In this document: positions 26,849 to 36,000 of the stretch, piece after piece
How positions within the stretch are numbered: position 1 is the first letter of the stretch
How the letters are laid out: every line of letters begins with the position of its first letter
NCBI GenBank assembly: GCA_903837825.1
Contig: CAILVZ010000078.1
Coordinates: 1 to 39,643 of the forward strand
Origin: Akkermansiaceae bacterium
GTDB taxonomy: Bacteria > Verrucomicrobiota > Verrucomicrobiia > Verrucomicrobiales > Akkermansiaceae
Length of the DNA stretch: 39,643 bases
Direction: 5' to 3'
Made by a program: the position numbers and the translations under genes
The notes under the pieces: generated by a model
Told to the model about the DNA's origin: nothing
The model's input: only the letters and a program-made list of their open reading frames with translations
The model's database searches: none

Positions 26849-27541
26849 TCAGCGGTTCGGCTTGCGTAAGAATGGAAGCGTTAGAAGGAAAAAGAATACC
26901 ACGGCGATGACTTGGAGAGAGATTAGGTAGAGTGGCCACGGCCCGAGGTGGTCGATCAGGCTCGGGTTATCCGGTGGGTGCGATGCGAAGCCAAAGTTGC
27001 TTCCTAACAGGTGATTGGCCGTCATTGCGAAAACGAGATAGATTACCGAGCAACCGTAAATTTCCAGAGGTCCCCGCCAGAGTGGGAGCTTTGGTCGCCA
27101 ACCTTCGACCATCGGCAAATAAAACGCGGCGGTTACCACCGCGAAGTGATGGACGAAGAACATCACAAACGGCCAATGGGGGAATCCGACGGTGATGGCA
27201 GGGGTCAAAAGTGCTTGGAGGGTTGCGGCGAGCCCCCAAAAATACGTAAGCGCACAGAGTAGGGGGCGTCTCGTCAATAACGCAAATCCTGCAGTGATGG
27301 CCGCGATATCGCAAAGATGGAATGGCAGAAGGTGGTCGATTGATTTTTGATCGCCCATCGAAAGCCAAGCGGCTTGGCCTAGAGGGTAAGCGCTTAGGTT
27401 GAGGAATGCTAAAATTCCGGTTGCTAGAGTTCTGCTAGAATTTCCGCGTCGGCCTGCAGTGATCAGAGCGATGGTAGCCGCTCCGCCGATCCCGAGTGCC
27501 ACGAAATGGGGAGGCGTGAATGGGTGGAATGGGGTTGGCAC
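26849..27541 (-). CDS. YwaF/TIGR02206-like integral membrane protein
   Basis: A 230-residue protein with about six to seven transmembrane helices and few charged residues inside them. It carries the family phrase LPFHLCDIAA near residue 74 and a conserved GSNFGFxxxPP near 183, matching the TIGR02206/YwaF family of unknown function. The GTG at 27541 is the only plausible start, since an in-frame TAA lies five codons upstream and no ATG is available. It is 32 bases downstream of the M16 peptidase gene on the same strand, so it is probably the last gene of the ispD operon. It is convergent with ppk2. Confidence 0.85.
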   Translation of the reverse strand: MPTPFHPFTPPHFVALGIGGAATIALITAGRRGNSSRTLATGILAFLNLSAYPLGQAAWLSMGDQKSIDHLLPFHLCDIAAITAGFALLTRRPLLCALTYFWGLAATLQALLTPAITVGFPHWPFVMFFVHHFAVVTAAFYLPMVEGWRPKLPLWRGPLEIYGCSVIYLVFAMTANHLLGSNFGFASHPPDNPSLIDHLGPWPLYLISLQVIAVVFFFLLTLPFLRKPNR

Positions 27542-27573
27542 GAGAGTGAATGGTTAGGCGATAGAGCGAGTTG

Positions 27574-28818
27574 CTAGATTTTCTTTTCCTCCGTAATTTC
27601 AGCCATTGAGGGTTTCACTTGGTGGAAGACTGCACGGGCGATCGCGTGGATCTCAGCATCGGTGACGGCCATGATTTGGTCTCGCCACTCTGCGGGCGAG
27701 GGGATGTGGCCGAAGTCTAGGACTCCCTCGCCGGCCCATGCGGCGTGCGAGCCGGTCGATTCGAAGGAGAGTTTGCTTTGCGCGATGGTCAGCCGCTTCA
27801 CGCGATCCAGTTCGCCGGGTTGTGGGCCATGATCTACGAGATCGTCAATTTCCTGCTGAATGCATGCCAGTGCTTCATCGCGTGATTCTGGATCGAGGCC
27901 AGCGCTGATTTCAAATGCGCCAGTTTCATCGAAAAACGTCACATCGCTACTGATTTGGTAGCACAGGCCGCGTTCCTCGCGGAGCTTCAGGAATAGGCGT
28001 GAACTTGCAGATTCTCCGAGCATCATGCTGAGCAAGCGCAGCGCATGGCGTGACCCTGCGTGGCGTCCCGGTGTGTGCCAGGCTAGCGCAAGTTGAAGTT
28101 GGTCGGTCTCACGCTCGTCGATCAGTGACCTCGGAATCGCGAAGGATCGATCAAACGCGACTGGAGCCATGCCGGGGTGGAAGGTCGCGGGGAGATGTGG
28201 CATGATCATCGACTCGATCTCATCGATCGTGAATGGCCCCGCAGCGGCAATCACCACGTCGTTGCGAAAATGATGTCGGTCTCGAAAATCTACTAGAGTT
28301 TTGCGGTCGATTCGCGCGATGGATTCCAACGATCCAGAGATCGAATTTCCTAGTGGATGATCGTTCCACAGGGCGCTTGAAATGAGATCGCTGATGTGGT
28401 CTGCGGGCGATTCGCGATACATCGTGATTTCTTCACCGATCACTTCACGCTCTAGGGTGATTTCGTGATTTGGGAATGTTGCGTGCCAGACCATATCCGA
28501 AAGGATATCGGCTAGAATAGGCATTAGATCAGCCTCGCCGCGGCCCTCGTAGACCGTTTGATCTTCAGACGTGCAGGCATTCAGCTGGCCACCACGATTT
28601 TCAATTTCAACGCTCAATTCGCGGGCGCTTCGGCGTTTGGTGCCTTTAAACACCATGTGCTCGACGAAATGGGCGAGGCCGGCAGGTAAATCCGATTCAT
28701 CACGGCTTCCTGCAGGAATGTAAATTGACAGCGCCGCACACTCGGAGTCGGCCAAGGTCGCCACCGCAAGGCGAGGCCCGTTAGGGATTTGGCGCCATTG
28801 GTAATTTGCTTTACTCAT
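27574..28818 (-). CDS. M16-family zinc peptidase (insulinase/processing-peptidase type)
   Basis: A 414-residue M16 metallopeptidase, cytoplasmic or periplasmic; no signal peptide is visible. It has the inverted zinc motif HFVEH at 50-54 (HxxEH) and the downstream acidic ligand region EREVIGEEI near 123-131 at the expected spacing. The C-terminal half has the usual inactive repeat with LCYQISSDVTFFDETGAFEISAGLDP. The length and motif order match the PqqL/mitochondrial-processing-peptidase-like bacterial M16B group. ATG 28818 overlaps the ispD stop as ATGA (28815-28818), so translation is probably coupled to ispD. The YwaF-like gene follows after 32 bases. Confidence 0.95.
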   Translation of the reverse strand: MSKANYQWRQIPNGPRLAVATLADSECAALSIYIPAGSRDESDLPAGLAHFVEHMVFKGTKRRSARELSVEIENRGGQLNACTSEDQTVYEGRGEADLMPILADILSDMVWHATFPNHEITLEREVIGEEITMYRESPADHISDLISSALWNDHPLGNSISGSLESIARIDRKTLVDFRDRHHFRNDVVIAAAGPFTIDEIESMIMPHLPATFHPGMAPVAFDRSFAIPRSLIDERETDQLQLALAWHTPGRHAGSRHALRLLSMMLGESASSRLFLKLREERGLCYQISSDVTFFDETGAFEISAGLDPESRDEALACIQQEIDDLVDHGPQPGELDRVKRLTIAQSKLSFESTGSHAAWAGEGVLDFGHIPSPAEWRDQIMAVTDAEIHAIARAVFHQVKPSMAEITEEKKI

Positions 28819-29495
28819 CGTAAGAGGGCTTCTGCTAGAACCAGATCGGCAGGGGTGGTGATCTTGGGGTTTGGATGATGCGATTCGATAAGCTTCACGG
28901 GAATTCCAATCGCTTCGAGGGCAGAAACCTCGTCAGTGATCGCCAAGTTCCAATCCGTCACCGCTTCGTATGCCTTACGCAGAAGTTCAACTTCAAACAC
29001 CTGTGGTGTTTCCATGAACCAGAGTTGTTCCCTAGAAACTGCTTCGATGCTGAATTCCTCAGCATCGGCACGCTTCAGTGTCTCGGTTACCCTGCGTGCG
29101 AGTGCGGCGGCGTGGTATTTTTCTGCAGCGGCCACACAGCGATCGATGTCAGCTGGGGCCACCATCGGGCGGGCGCCATCGTGGACGGCCACCAGTTGCG
29201 ACATCTCAGAGATCGCGGCTAACCCAGCGGCCACTGAATCTTGACGATTTGCCCCGCCATCGACACGCCTCACCGGCTTGGATGTCTTGCGAACTTCTAA
29301 CATTTCCCAGCGCTCGACTGGGCAAGCGATTACCACCTCGGTGATTGAATCGGCAGCGAGAAACGCATCCAGCGTGCGTCTTAAAATCGGGATGCCGGCC
29401 AAGGATGACGTCAGTTTGTCGAATCCCATTCGCCGACTGGATCCAGACGCCACAAGAACCGCGGTGCATGGTTTGAAGATGGGTGAGTTCGGCAT
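28815..29495 (-). CDS. ispD: 2-C-methyl-D-erythritol 4-phosphate cytidylyltransferase
   Basis: IspD makes CDP-methylerythritol in the MEP isoprenoid pathway. From ATG 29495 the protein is 226 residues, the normal size. The nucleotide-binding motif VLVASGSSRRMGFDK is close to the N-terminus; GGANRQDSVAAGL, VAVHDGARP and ITDEVSALEA are all present. The frame is open to 29642, but the extra 49 residues lack family similarity, so I chose 29495. It is the first gene of a minus-strand operon with the M16 peptidase (ATGA overlap) and the YwaF-like gene. No other MEP-pathway gene is in the window. Confidence 0.95.
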   Translation of the reverse strand: MPNSPIFKPCTAVLVASGSSRRMGFDKLTSSLAGIPILRRTLDAFLAADSITEVVIACPVERWEMLEVRKTSKPVRRVDGGANRQDSVAAGLAAISEMSQLVAVHDGARPMVAPADIDRCVAAAEKYHAAALARRVTETLKRADAEEFSIEAVSREQLWFMETPQVFEVELLRKAYEAVTDWNLAITDEVSALEAIGIPVKLIESHHPNPKITTPADLVLAEALLR

Positions 29496-29710
29496 GCATG
29501 GAACGGTAGCAGGTCGGTGGGGCACTCGCAAGGTGCCAATTTTCGCGGCTACTGGGACAGTTCCCAATGTCAAGGGGGGATGGCTACCGTGCAAGTGGTG
29601 TTGTGGTTGCGTTGATCGGCCCGTTGAAGAATGTGATGGCAAGGTCGCGGTGAATCTGCGGTTAATGGCTCAGCGTTATGAACTTGCCGAGTCACTGGTT
29701 GATCAGACTG

Positions 29711-30748
29711 ATGGATTTCTTAAGTGCTAATCGTTCCTGGGTGGGGCGCGGTTCAGTCTTGGATGGGCGGATTGCTTGTCGGTGTGGCTTGTGCATGGTC
29801 GTTTGCTTCGCCGCTCTAGTAGACCTAATGCCTGCTGCATCACCGCAGAGCATGGCGTTTGAAAAATCCCCACGGTTTCATGACCCGTCGACTCCGATTC
29901 GGCAAGGAGATACCTGGTATGTGTTTGCCACGGGAAACGGCATTGTCAGTCGCACGTCGAAGGATCTTAAGGTATGGACCGAGGGCAAACCGGTGTTCGA
30001 CACATTTCCAGAATGGCACCAGCAACTCATTCCTGGGCATCGTGGGTATTTGTGGGCACCCGATATCATTCATCGAGGTGGACGCTATCTGCTTTACTAC
30101 TCAGTTTCCGCTTGGGGAAAAAACACTTCGGCCATCGGTCTAGTAACAAACAAATCTCTCAATCCTGCAGATCCTGATTACGCGTGGAACGATGAGGGCA
30201 TGATCGTTCGTTCGGCAGAGCGGGATCCGTTCAATGCCATCGATCCGCAAGTATTTGCAGATTCGGATGGAAGGCTTTGGTTGGTATTCGGCTCGTTCTG
30301 GCATGGGATTCAATTGACTGAGCTTGATCCCAAAACAGGGCATCGCCATCCCGTGAGGCAAACCATCAAGCCGCTTGCATGGCATGAAACCATTGAGGCA
30401 CCTGCACTTCTCAAGCATGAAGGCTACTACTATCTGTTTGTGAATTGGGGGCTTTGTTGTCGAGGCCTTTCGAGCACCTATGAGATTCGGATGGGTCGCA
30501 GTCGGAAGATTTCTGGGCCATACCTTGATGCGACGGGGGACGATCTTGCCACGGGCGGTGGCAGTGTGTTTTTGAATTCCGCCGGTGATCGGATTGGTCC
30601 TGGTCATGCATCGTTCGTTGAGAACGACGGAAGGTCGCACATGTTTTTCCATTTTTATGATCGTAAACGAGGGGGCTTTGCCACGATCGGAGACCTTCCA
30701 ATTCGCTGGACCTCCAGCGGATGGCCGGAGATTTTAGAGGCTAAGTGA
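29711..30748 (+). CDS. GH43 family endo-arabinanase-like secreted enzyme
   Basis: A predicted exported five-blade propeller hydrolase that cuts alpha-1,5-arabinan, most like GH43 subfamily 5. From ATG 29711 it is 345 residues with a hydrophobic segment (GLCMVVCFAALVDLMPAASP) that could be the signal peptide core. Catalytic candidates are D58 in RFHDPST (general base), D179 in NAIDPQVF (pKa modulator) and E229 in IEAPALLKHEGYYYLF (general acid). GYLWAPDI and CCRGLSSTYEIRMGRS are also typical. ATG 29678 is an alternative start adding 11 residues; I prefer 29711 because it gives a shorter leader. It is the first gene of the pectin cluster, 93 bases ahead of the double esterase. Confidence 0.9.
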   Translation: MDFLSANRSWVGRGSVLDGRIACRCGLCMVVCFAALVDLMPAASPQSMAFEKSPRFHDPSTPIRQGDTWYVFATGNGIVSRTSKDLKVWTEGKPVFDTFPEWHQQLIPGHRGYLWAPDIIHRGGRYLLYYSVSAWGKNTSAIGLVTNKSLNPADPDYAWNDEGMIVRSAERDPFNAIDPQVFADSDGRLWLVFGSFWHGIQLTELDPKTGHRHPVRQTIKPLAWHETIEAPALLKHEGYYYLFVNWGLCCRGLSSTYEIRMGRSRKISGPYLDATGDDLATGGGSVFLNSAGDRIGPGHASFVENDGRSHMFFHFYDRKRGGFATIGDLPIRWTSSGWPEILEAK

Positions 30749-30841
30749 ATCGTTTGATTGGGAAGGGAGCTGCATGCGGTGAGGGATCTTGGTACCTCAT
30801 TTGGGTGATGGGACATAAGAAGTTTTCTGCATGATGATAAA

Positions 30842-33055
30842 ATGATGATTTTACGGGTTCTCGGTGTTATCGGCTTAAGCTTTTGGGCGGTGGCCGCTCC
30901 TTGCTGGGCAAAGCCGACTCTCTACCTCATTGGTGACTCGACTGTGCGGAATGGAACCAGCGGTCAAATGGGGTGGGGCGACCCTCTCGTCAATGAGTTT
31001 GATCCTGGGAAGGTCACCGTGGTGAATCGAGCGATCGGAGGTCGGAGCAGTAGGACATTTCTAACAGAAGGTCGATGGGATGCGGTGTTGGCACACTTGA
31101 AGCCGGGTGATTTTGTGCTGATGCAGTTCGGGCACAATGATGGTGGGGCATTGAACGATCAACGGTGTCGGGCATCGATCAAGGGGGTGGGCGATGAATC
31201 CGAGCAAATTGTCCGTGTGACGGATCAGCAGACTGAGACGGTGCGAAGCTATGGCTGGTACTTGAGAAAATTTGTGGCGGAAACTCGGGCCAAAGGTGCG
31301 ACACCGATTGTCGTTTCGTTGATCCCCCGAAACCTTTGGAAAGATGATAAGATTGGACGCTCTGACGGTGACTATGCGGGGTGGGCGAAGCGGGTGGCAA
31401 CGGAACAGAATGCATTGTTTGTCGATTTTAACCACCTGCTAGCTGACCGCTACGAGGCGATGGGTCGGGAGCGAACGGCCGAACTATTCGCTGGAACAGA
31501 TCACACGCATACGGGTTCTAAGGGTGCTGCGTTCAATGCAAAGGTCATGGCTGAGGCGATCCGTGGGTTGAAAGACTGTGATTTGGCGAAGGGATTGTTT
31601 CCTGCGGATCTTTGGCTCCCTTCAGTCTTCTCAGATCACCTGGTGCTGCAGCGTGGGATGCGAATCCCAGTCTGGGGTACCGCGATGGCCGGTTCGGAGG
31701 TGCAAGTTGCGATCGCGGGGAAATCGGTCATCGCGAGATCAGATGAGGGCGGTCAATGGCGCGCGGAGTTGCCCGAGATGACTACGGGTGGTCCATTTGA
31801 ATTAACAATTTCAGCAGGTAAAGCGACGCGAGTTTGTCACGATGTACTTGTGGGCGAGGTTTGGCTGTGTTCTGGGCAATCCAATATGGATTTCACGCTA
31901 GCGAAGACCGCGAAGCGTTCGTTTTCTGGGGTCACGGATTGGGAACATGAGGTTGCAGTCGCCAATCATCCCCAATTGCGAATGTTCACCGCCGAGTGGG
32001 CAATGAACGAATTTCCTCAGCGTGAGGTGCTAGGAAAATGGACAGTGTGCTCGCCTCTAGCTGCGGGTGATTTCTCTGCCGTCGCATATTATTTCGGTCG
32101 TGAGATCCAAGGATCTCTCAAGGTGCCGGTGGGTCTAGTAACTTGCGCCTATGGGGCGAGTACCATCGAAGCATGGATGAGGCAGGGGGCTGTGGAGGCT
32201 CATCCGCAATTCAAGGAATTGATGCAATCCTTCGCCAAGAAGAACTTGGAATTCCGTGATCATCCAAAAATGTTTCTCGAGTACGGTAATGCACTGGCAG
32301 CATGGAAAAGCGGCAAGCATCCAAAAAATCCCGATCCGTTCCAAGATCAGCACAGTCCAACGGTTCTTCACAATGGGATGATCGCGCCGATCGTACCTTA
32401 TGCGATCCGCGGTGCGATTTGGTATCAAGGCGAGTCGAACTTGAATACCCGCAAGCTTTACTCTGACCTGCAGAAAACTCTCATCGAGGATTGGAGGCAC
32501 CTTTGGGGTAATCCCACGTTGCCATTCTACTTCGTTCAGCTTGCGCCTACTAAAGCGCCACAGGCTGATCCTTCAGGTGGTCAACTCCCTGAGATGCGCG
32601 AGGCTCAAGCGAGGGCCCTAACGATTCCTAACACAGGCATGGCAGTGACGCTCGACATCGGTGATGAGAAAGATGTGCATCCACGCAATAAGCGCGATGT
32701 CGGGAATCGGTTGGCACGAATTGCCTTGTCGAACACCTACGGTAAGAAAATCGAGGGGAGTGGGCCGATCTTCCGTGAAGGCTCCATTGAAGGAGGGAAG
32801 ATCCGCATTCGGTTTGATCACGTCGGAGGCGGGTTGGTCACGAAAGGTGTTGGTTTGAAGCAGTTTGCGATCGCCGGGGAGGATCGGAAGTTTGTTTGGG
32901 CGGACGCCGTGATTGAAGGGGATCAAGTGGTTGTTTCTCACAAAGAAGTCGCAAGACCTGCCTTTGTTCGCTATGCGTGGAGTGAAAATCCAATGGGCGC
33001 GAACTTATTCAACGCAGAAGGACTCCCGGCAGCTCCATTCCGAACCGATCCGTGA
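30842..33055 (+). CDS. Double acetylesterase: rhamnogalacturonan acetylesterase fused to sialate-O-acetylesterase-like domain
   Basis: A 737-residue exported protein (signal peptide MMILRVLGVIGLSFWAVAAPCWA) with two deacetylase modules. The first (about 25-250) is an SGNH/GDSL hydrolase of the rhamnogalacturonan acetylesterase type: nucleophile S33 in IGDST, the GGRS oxyanion block near 66-69, FGHND near 96-100, and D220/H223 in DHTH. The second (about 255-735) is SASA-like: VLVGEVWLCSGQSNMDF with S347, VPVGLVTCAYGASTIEAW, and RGAIWYQGESN. It would remove acetyl groups from the pectin backbone, helping the downstream lyases. Both active sites look complete. Its TGA at 33053-33055 overlaps the GTG at 33052 of the next gene, indicating translational coupling. 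Confidence 0.92.
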   Translation: MMILRVLGVIGLSFWAVAAPCWAKPTLYLIGDSTVRNGTSGQMGWGDPLVNEFDPGKVTVVNRAIGGRSSRTFLTEGRWDAVLAHLKPGDFVLMQFGHNDGGALNDQRCRASIKGVGDESEQIVRVTDQQTETVRSYGWYLRKFVAETRAKGATPIVVSLIPRNLWKDDKIGRSDGDYAGWAKRVATEQNALFVDFNHLLADRYEAMGRERTAELFAGTDHTHTGSKGAAFNAKVMAEAIRGLKDCDLAKGLFPADLWLPSVFSDHLVLQRGMRIPVWGTAMAGSEVQVAIAGKSVIARSDEGGQWRAELPEMTTGGPFELTISAGKATRVCHDVLVGEVWLCSGQSNMDFTLAKTAKRSFSGVTDWEHEVAVANHPQLRMFTAEWAMNEFPQREVLGKWTVCSPLAAGDFSAVAYYFGREIQGSLKVPVGLVTCAYGASTIEAWMRQGAVEAHPQFKELMQSFAKKNLEFRDHPKMFLEYGNALAAWKSGKHPKNPDPFQDQHSPTVLHNGMIAPIVPYAIRGAIWYQGESNLNTRKLYSDLQKTLIEDWRHLWGNPTLPFYFVQLAPTKAPQADPSGGQLPEMREAQARALTIPNTGMAVTLDIGDEKDVHPRNKRDVGNRLARIALSNTYGKKIEGSGPIFREGSIEGGKIRIRFDHVGGGLVTKGVGLKQFAIAGEDRKFVWADAVIEGDQVVVSHKEVARPAFVRYAWSENPMGANLFNAEGLPAAPFRTDP

Positions 33056-36000
33056 AACTGATTTCTATACTTTTTTGGTTAGCATTTGCGCTTCGCGTAG
33101 TAGCATTGCCGGCGTTTCCCGGCGCGGAGGGGTTTGGAGCCAATGCTGTCGGTGGACGGGGTGGGGATGTCTATGTGGTAACCAATCTCAATTCATCAGG
33201 GGCAGGTTCATTTTATAATGGTCTAACAACGATACCGTCAGCAGGTCGCACGATCGTATTTGCCGTGAGCGGGCCTATCCACCTCGCCGGAGGCATCGCG
33301 ACGCGCATCACCGCGAGCAACCTCACCATCGCTGGGCAGACGGCTCCCGGCGATGGAATTCTCCTTAAGGATGGTACTCTGCGGATTTCCGGTGACGACA
33401 TCGTGATACGTCATCTCCGATTTCGACATGGCAAGTATGGGTCCGGTGGAGACTGCATCGATCTCGATTCAGGATGCCTCAATGCGATCCTTGATCACCT
33501 TTCGATGTCATTCAGTACGGATGAAAACATATCATCGTTCAGCAGTCCTCCGGAGAATATTACTATGCAGTGGTCATTCAATGCTTGGGGACTTGAATCG
33601 CATTCCTGCGGTGGTCTTTGGGATCAAAACCACGCAACATGCCACCACTCGCTCTGGGCACACAACCACACCCGCAATCCAAAGGCTCGGCCAGCGGGGC
33701 TATTGGAGTGGGCAAACAACGTCACCTTCGACTGGGACATCGGGTTTATCATGGGTGACTCCGATACCCCAGCGGCATGGAAAGCCAATGTGATGGGGAA
33801 TTACTTCATCTGCCCTCCTGGAAACATTCATAACACACCGCTGGAAAAAGCGGGTCTCGACCGAAACGGCTACCCGAATTTCTCGGTCTATCAGGCCAAC
33901 AACCTTCACGACAATGATGGAAATGGGGTTCTCAGTGGTACGGATCGGGGATGGTCGATCGTTAGTGGAACGGCATACGATGCCGGCACGAATCCAACTG
34001 GAAACTACCTTAAACTTGCTTCTCCCGTGACTGGGTCCGCCTTGCTGAACGTCGATTCACCACTGCTTGCCTATAAGAAAATTGTTTCTAATGGGGGGGC
34101 GTTGCGTCTCGACACGAATCAGACCAACGGATTGAGAGATGAGGTGGACACTCGGTTGATTCAAAACCTCACCACCCAGACGCGAAATCATATCACGCGT
34201 GAAAGCGACTTGGCGGGTGTGTCAAATTCAGGATTTGGGACACTGAATGCTACAACGCCTCCATCGGATCTCGATATCGACGGCATGCCGGACTTTTGGG
34301 AAACCGCACTCGGATTTGGAGTCACCTCCGACGATCATAATACGGTTTTTGCAAACAATGGAACGATCATCACTGCTACAACATTCTTTCCCGCCAACAC
34401 ACCTGCTGGATATACCTACTTAGAAGAATATTTGCATTTCCTCGCAATTCCTCATGGAACGATTGCCAAGAACACGGCGGCTGATCCATCGACTCTCATG
34501 GTTGATTTAAGTCGCTACACCAGCGGATTCACGAGTGCTCCATCGTTTGGCATTTCAAATGTGACGGGAGGATCCATCCAGCAACTTTTAGCCAATGGCA
34601 CGACGCCCGCGGCCAATGGATCTGTGGTGAAATTCACCCCGACGTTAAATCTAGCAGGTCGTGGAGGATTTGACTTCACGGTCACGGATGCCGATGGATC
34701 GTCGTGGACTCAGCATTTTGCCATTCTGATCTCTAGCTCAGGAATCCCGCGCAGTTTGAATTGGAAAGGTGGTTTATCATCAAATGCATGGGATGAATCT
34801 ACCTCGAACTGGATTAAGAGCAATGGTGCCGCGACCGTCTTCAGTGGCAATGATTCGACGCTTTTCGATGACAGTGGCTCCAATTCACCAGCAGTGAGCG
34901 TGCCCATTGCCGTCACTCCGAGCGCGGTCGTCGTCACAGGTACGAAGAACTACACTTTTTCGGGAGCTGGAGGAATTGCTAGCAGTGGACCTCTAACGAA
35001 GGCGGGAACGACCACTCTCACGTTGGGCACCAACATGTCTTTTGGTGGCGGAACCTACCTAAATGGAGGAGAGACCATCATCAGCAATAATTATACCTTG
35101 AGCGGAGGCGCGATCCGCTTTTCGGGTGGATCCACGCTAACCGTCAATCACAATAGCAGCTCATATTTTGTTCTCGGTCCGAACATTCAAGTGGATTTCG
35201 GTGCCATTGGTAACATTAATCTCTCGCAAAGGGCTGAACTTAATGGATCGCTCTCAGGTGGGGGGACCTTTAATATCTATTCACCCTCCACTCTTGGAAC
35301 GGAGGGTAGGGTTTATTTCGACGGTGCCTCGGCAGGCTGCAGCGGCACGGTGAACCTGTCGGGTGGAGCACTGGCCCCAGGAGCTGGTGGTCGGGTGGTT
35401 TTTCGCATCAATGACACCGGTTCTGCATTCAACGGTTTTGGGAGTGCACGGGTGAATTTATTTGGGATCGACCTTTTTAACGGCAATAATTCGGCGGGAA
35501 ACGTTTACCCAGTCGGGGAATTGGGCGGGGATGCCAATTCGAGGATGCGGGGCAACTATCTCAATGGTGGCGGTGCCACGACTTGGTCCGTTGGCGGGCT
35601 GAACACCAACTCAACCTTTACGGGTGCAATCATGGACGGCGTTGGCTTGACTCAACTTGCCAAAGTGGGTTCCGGAACGCTTTATTTGACAGGAAATAAC
35701 TCTTACACGGGTGCGACAACGGTGAGTGCGGGGGCATTGGTGGTTTCAGGTGCTCTTGGTGCGAGCCCGGTGACGGTTGCGAATGGTGCAAAAATTGGCG
35801 GGAATGGCACTCTCGGGAGTAGTCTGACACTATCAAGTGGGGCAACAGTCGATCCAGGAAGTGTGGCTGGCGTGGTGGGTACGCTTACGGTAGCCAATGG
35901 CCTTACGCTTTCGTCCGGTTGCAATCTTTTTTTTGATCTGTCATCAAGCCCTGCTGGAGCGAATGATAGGATATCCGTGGCGGCCGGCTCGCTCGCCCAG

